From Anaerocolumna chitinilytica (lineage in GTDB: Bacteria > Bacillota > Clostridia > Lachnospirales > Lachnospiraceae): a stretch of DNA of 64,000 nucleotides. How positions within the stretch are numbered: the stretch's first letter is position 1; each line of letters opens with the position of its first letter. The stretch spans positions 4,713,501 through 4,777,500 of the forward strand of contig NZ_AP023368.1 in the NCBI RefSeq assembly GCF_014218355.1, written 5' to 3'. Below are positions 61,305 to 64,000 of this stretch, one piece after another. The translations under genes and the position numbers were made by a program. Under the pieces are notes generated by a model. That model did not search any database and was not told the DNA's origin. It saw only the letters and a program-made list of their open reading frames with translations.

Positions 61305-64000
<2,696 letters not shown>

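Overview
The window is low-GC chromosomal DNA that reads as a clostridium of the Lachnospiraceae type (Anaerocolumna / Lachnoclostridium phytofermentans-like). The support is strong AGGAGG-type ribosome sites, many lipoproteins, YesM/YesN two-component sugar loci, a single-chain glycyl-tRNA synthetase, a pyruvate phosphate dikinase, and clostridial housekeeping neighbourhoods (recO-yqzL-era, MoxR-DUF58-DUF4129). This assignment is inferred from gene style; no database search was run.

Layout. 0-6.2 kb: the end of a GNAT acetyltransferase gene, an autoregulated HTH/membrane-protein pair, two lipoproteins, and a GH31 glycosidase divergent from its likely AraC regulator. 6.5-13.3 kb: one leftward sugar-uptake operon (lipoprotein, CUT1 binding protein, two permeases, YesM-like kinase, YesN-like regulator). 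13.5-20.2 kb: three small regulator/enzyme modules whose operators can be read directly (MerR with LD-carboxypeptidase, TetR with SDR, MerR with SDR), plus a VOC protein and decayed AraC and SDR genes. 20.3-26.8 kb: a leftward operon of radical-SAM activase, glycyl radical enzyme and two Gfo/Idh/MocA oxidoreductases, with a divergent AraC regulator. The glycyl radical enzyme has an atypical active-site loop (Gly-Cys-Asn-Trp instead of Gly-Cys-Val-Glu) and is the best candidate here for undescribed chemistry.

27-33.7 kb is accessory: a lipoprotein, an Ntn-type amide hydrolase, a two-domain GNAT gene broken by an in-frame amber codon, an AraC/GyrI-like regulator, a hypothetical protein and an ISL3-type insertion sequence. 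A relic of the ppdK 3' end with its terminator lies at 29055-29125, and the matching end of intact ppdK is at 33631-33701. The 4.5 kb between them therefore looks like inserted material.

33.7-61.2 kb is mostly core: ppdK, glyQS, recO, yqzL, era, an M16 peptidase, a LiaF-like/DUF4097 pair, a lipid kinase, a VanZ-like protein, a nuclease-helicase fusion, DUF1292, a UvrD-type helicase, gltX, an aldo-keto reductase and the MoxR operon. From about 61.3 kb to the window end is the 3' part of a leftward 23S rRNA gene, followed by a terminator and no 5S gene.

Several small repeat families run through the window: terminator hairpins with a shared loop but different outer stems, a GAAAAGCAG terminator family, a 77-bp repeat upstream of two genes, and an intra-operon element that precedes the ribosome site of two genes. 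Many CDS starts given here were shifted inward to the codon that follows a clear ribosome site.
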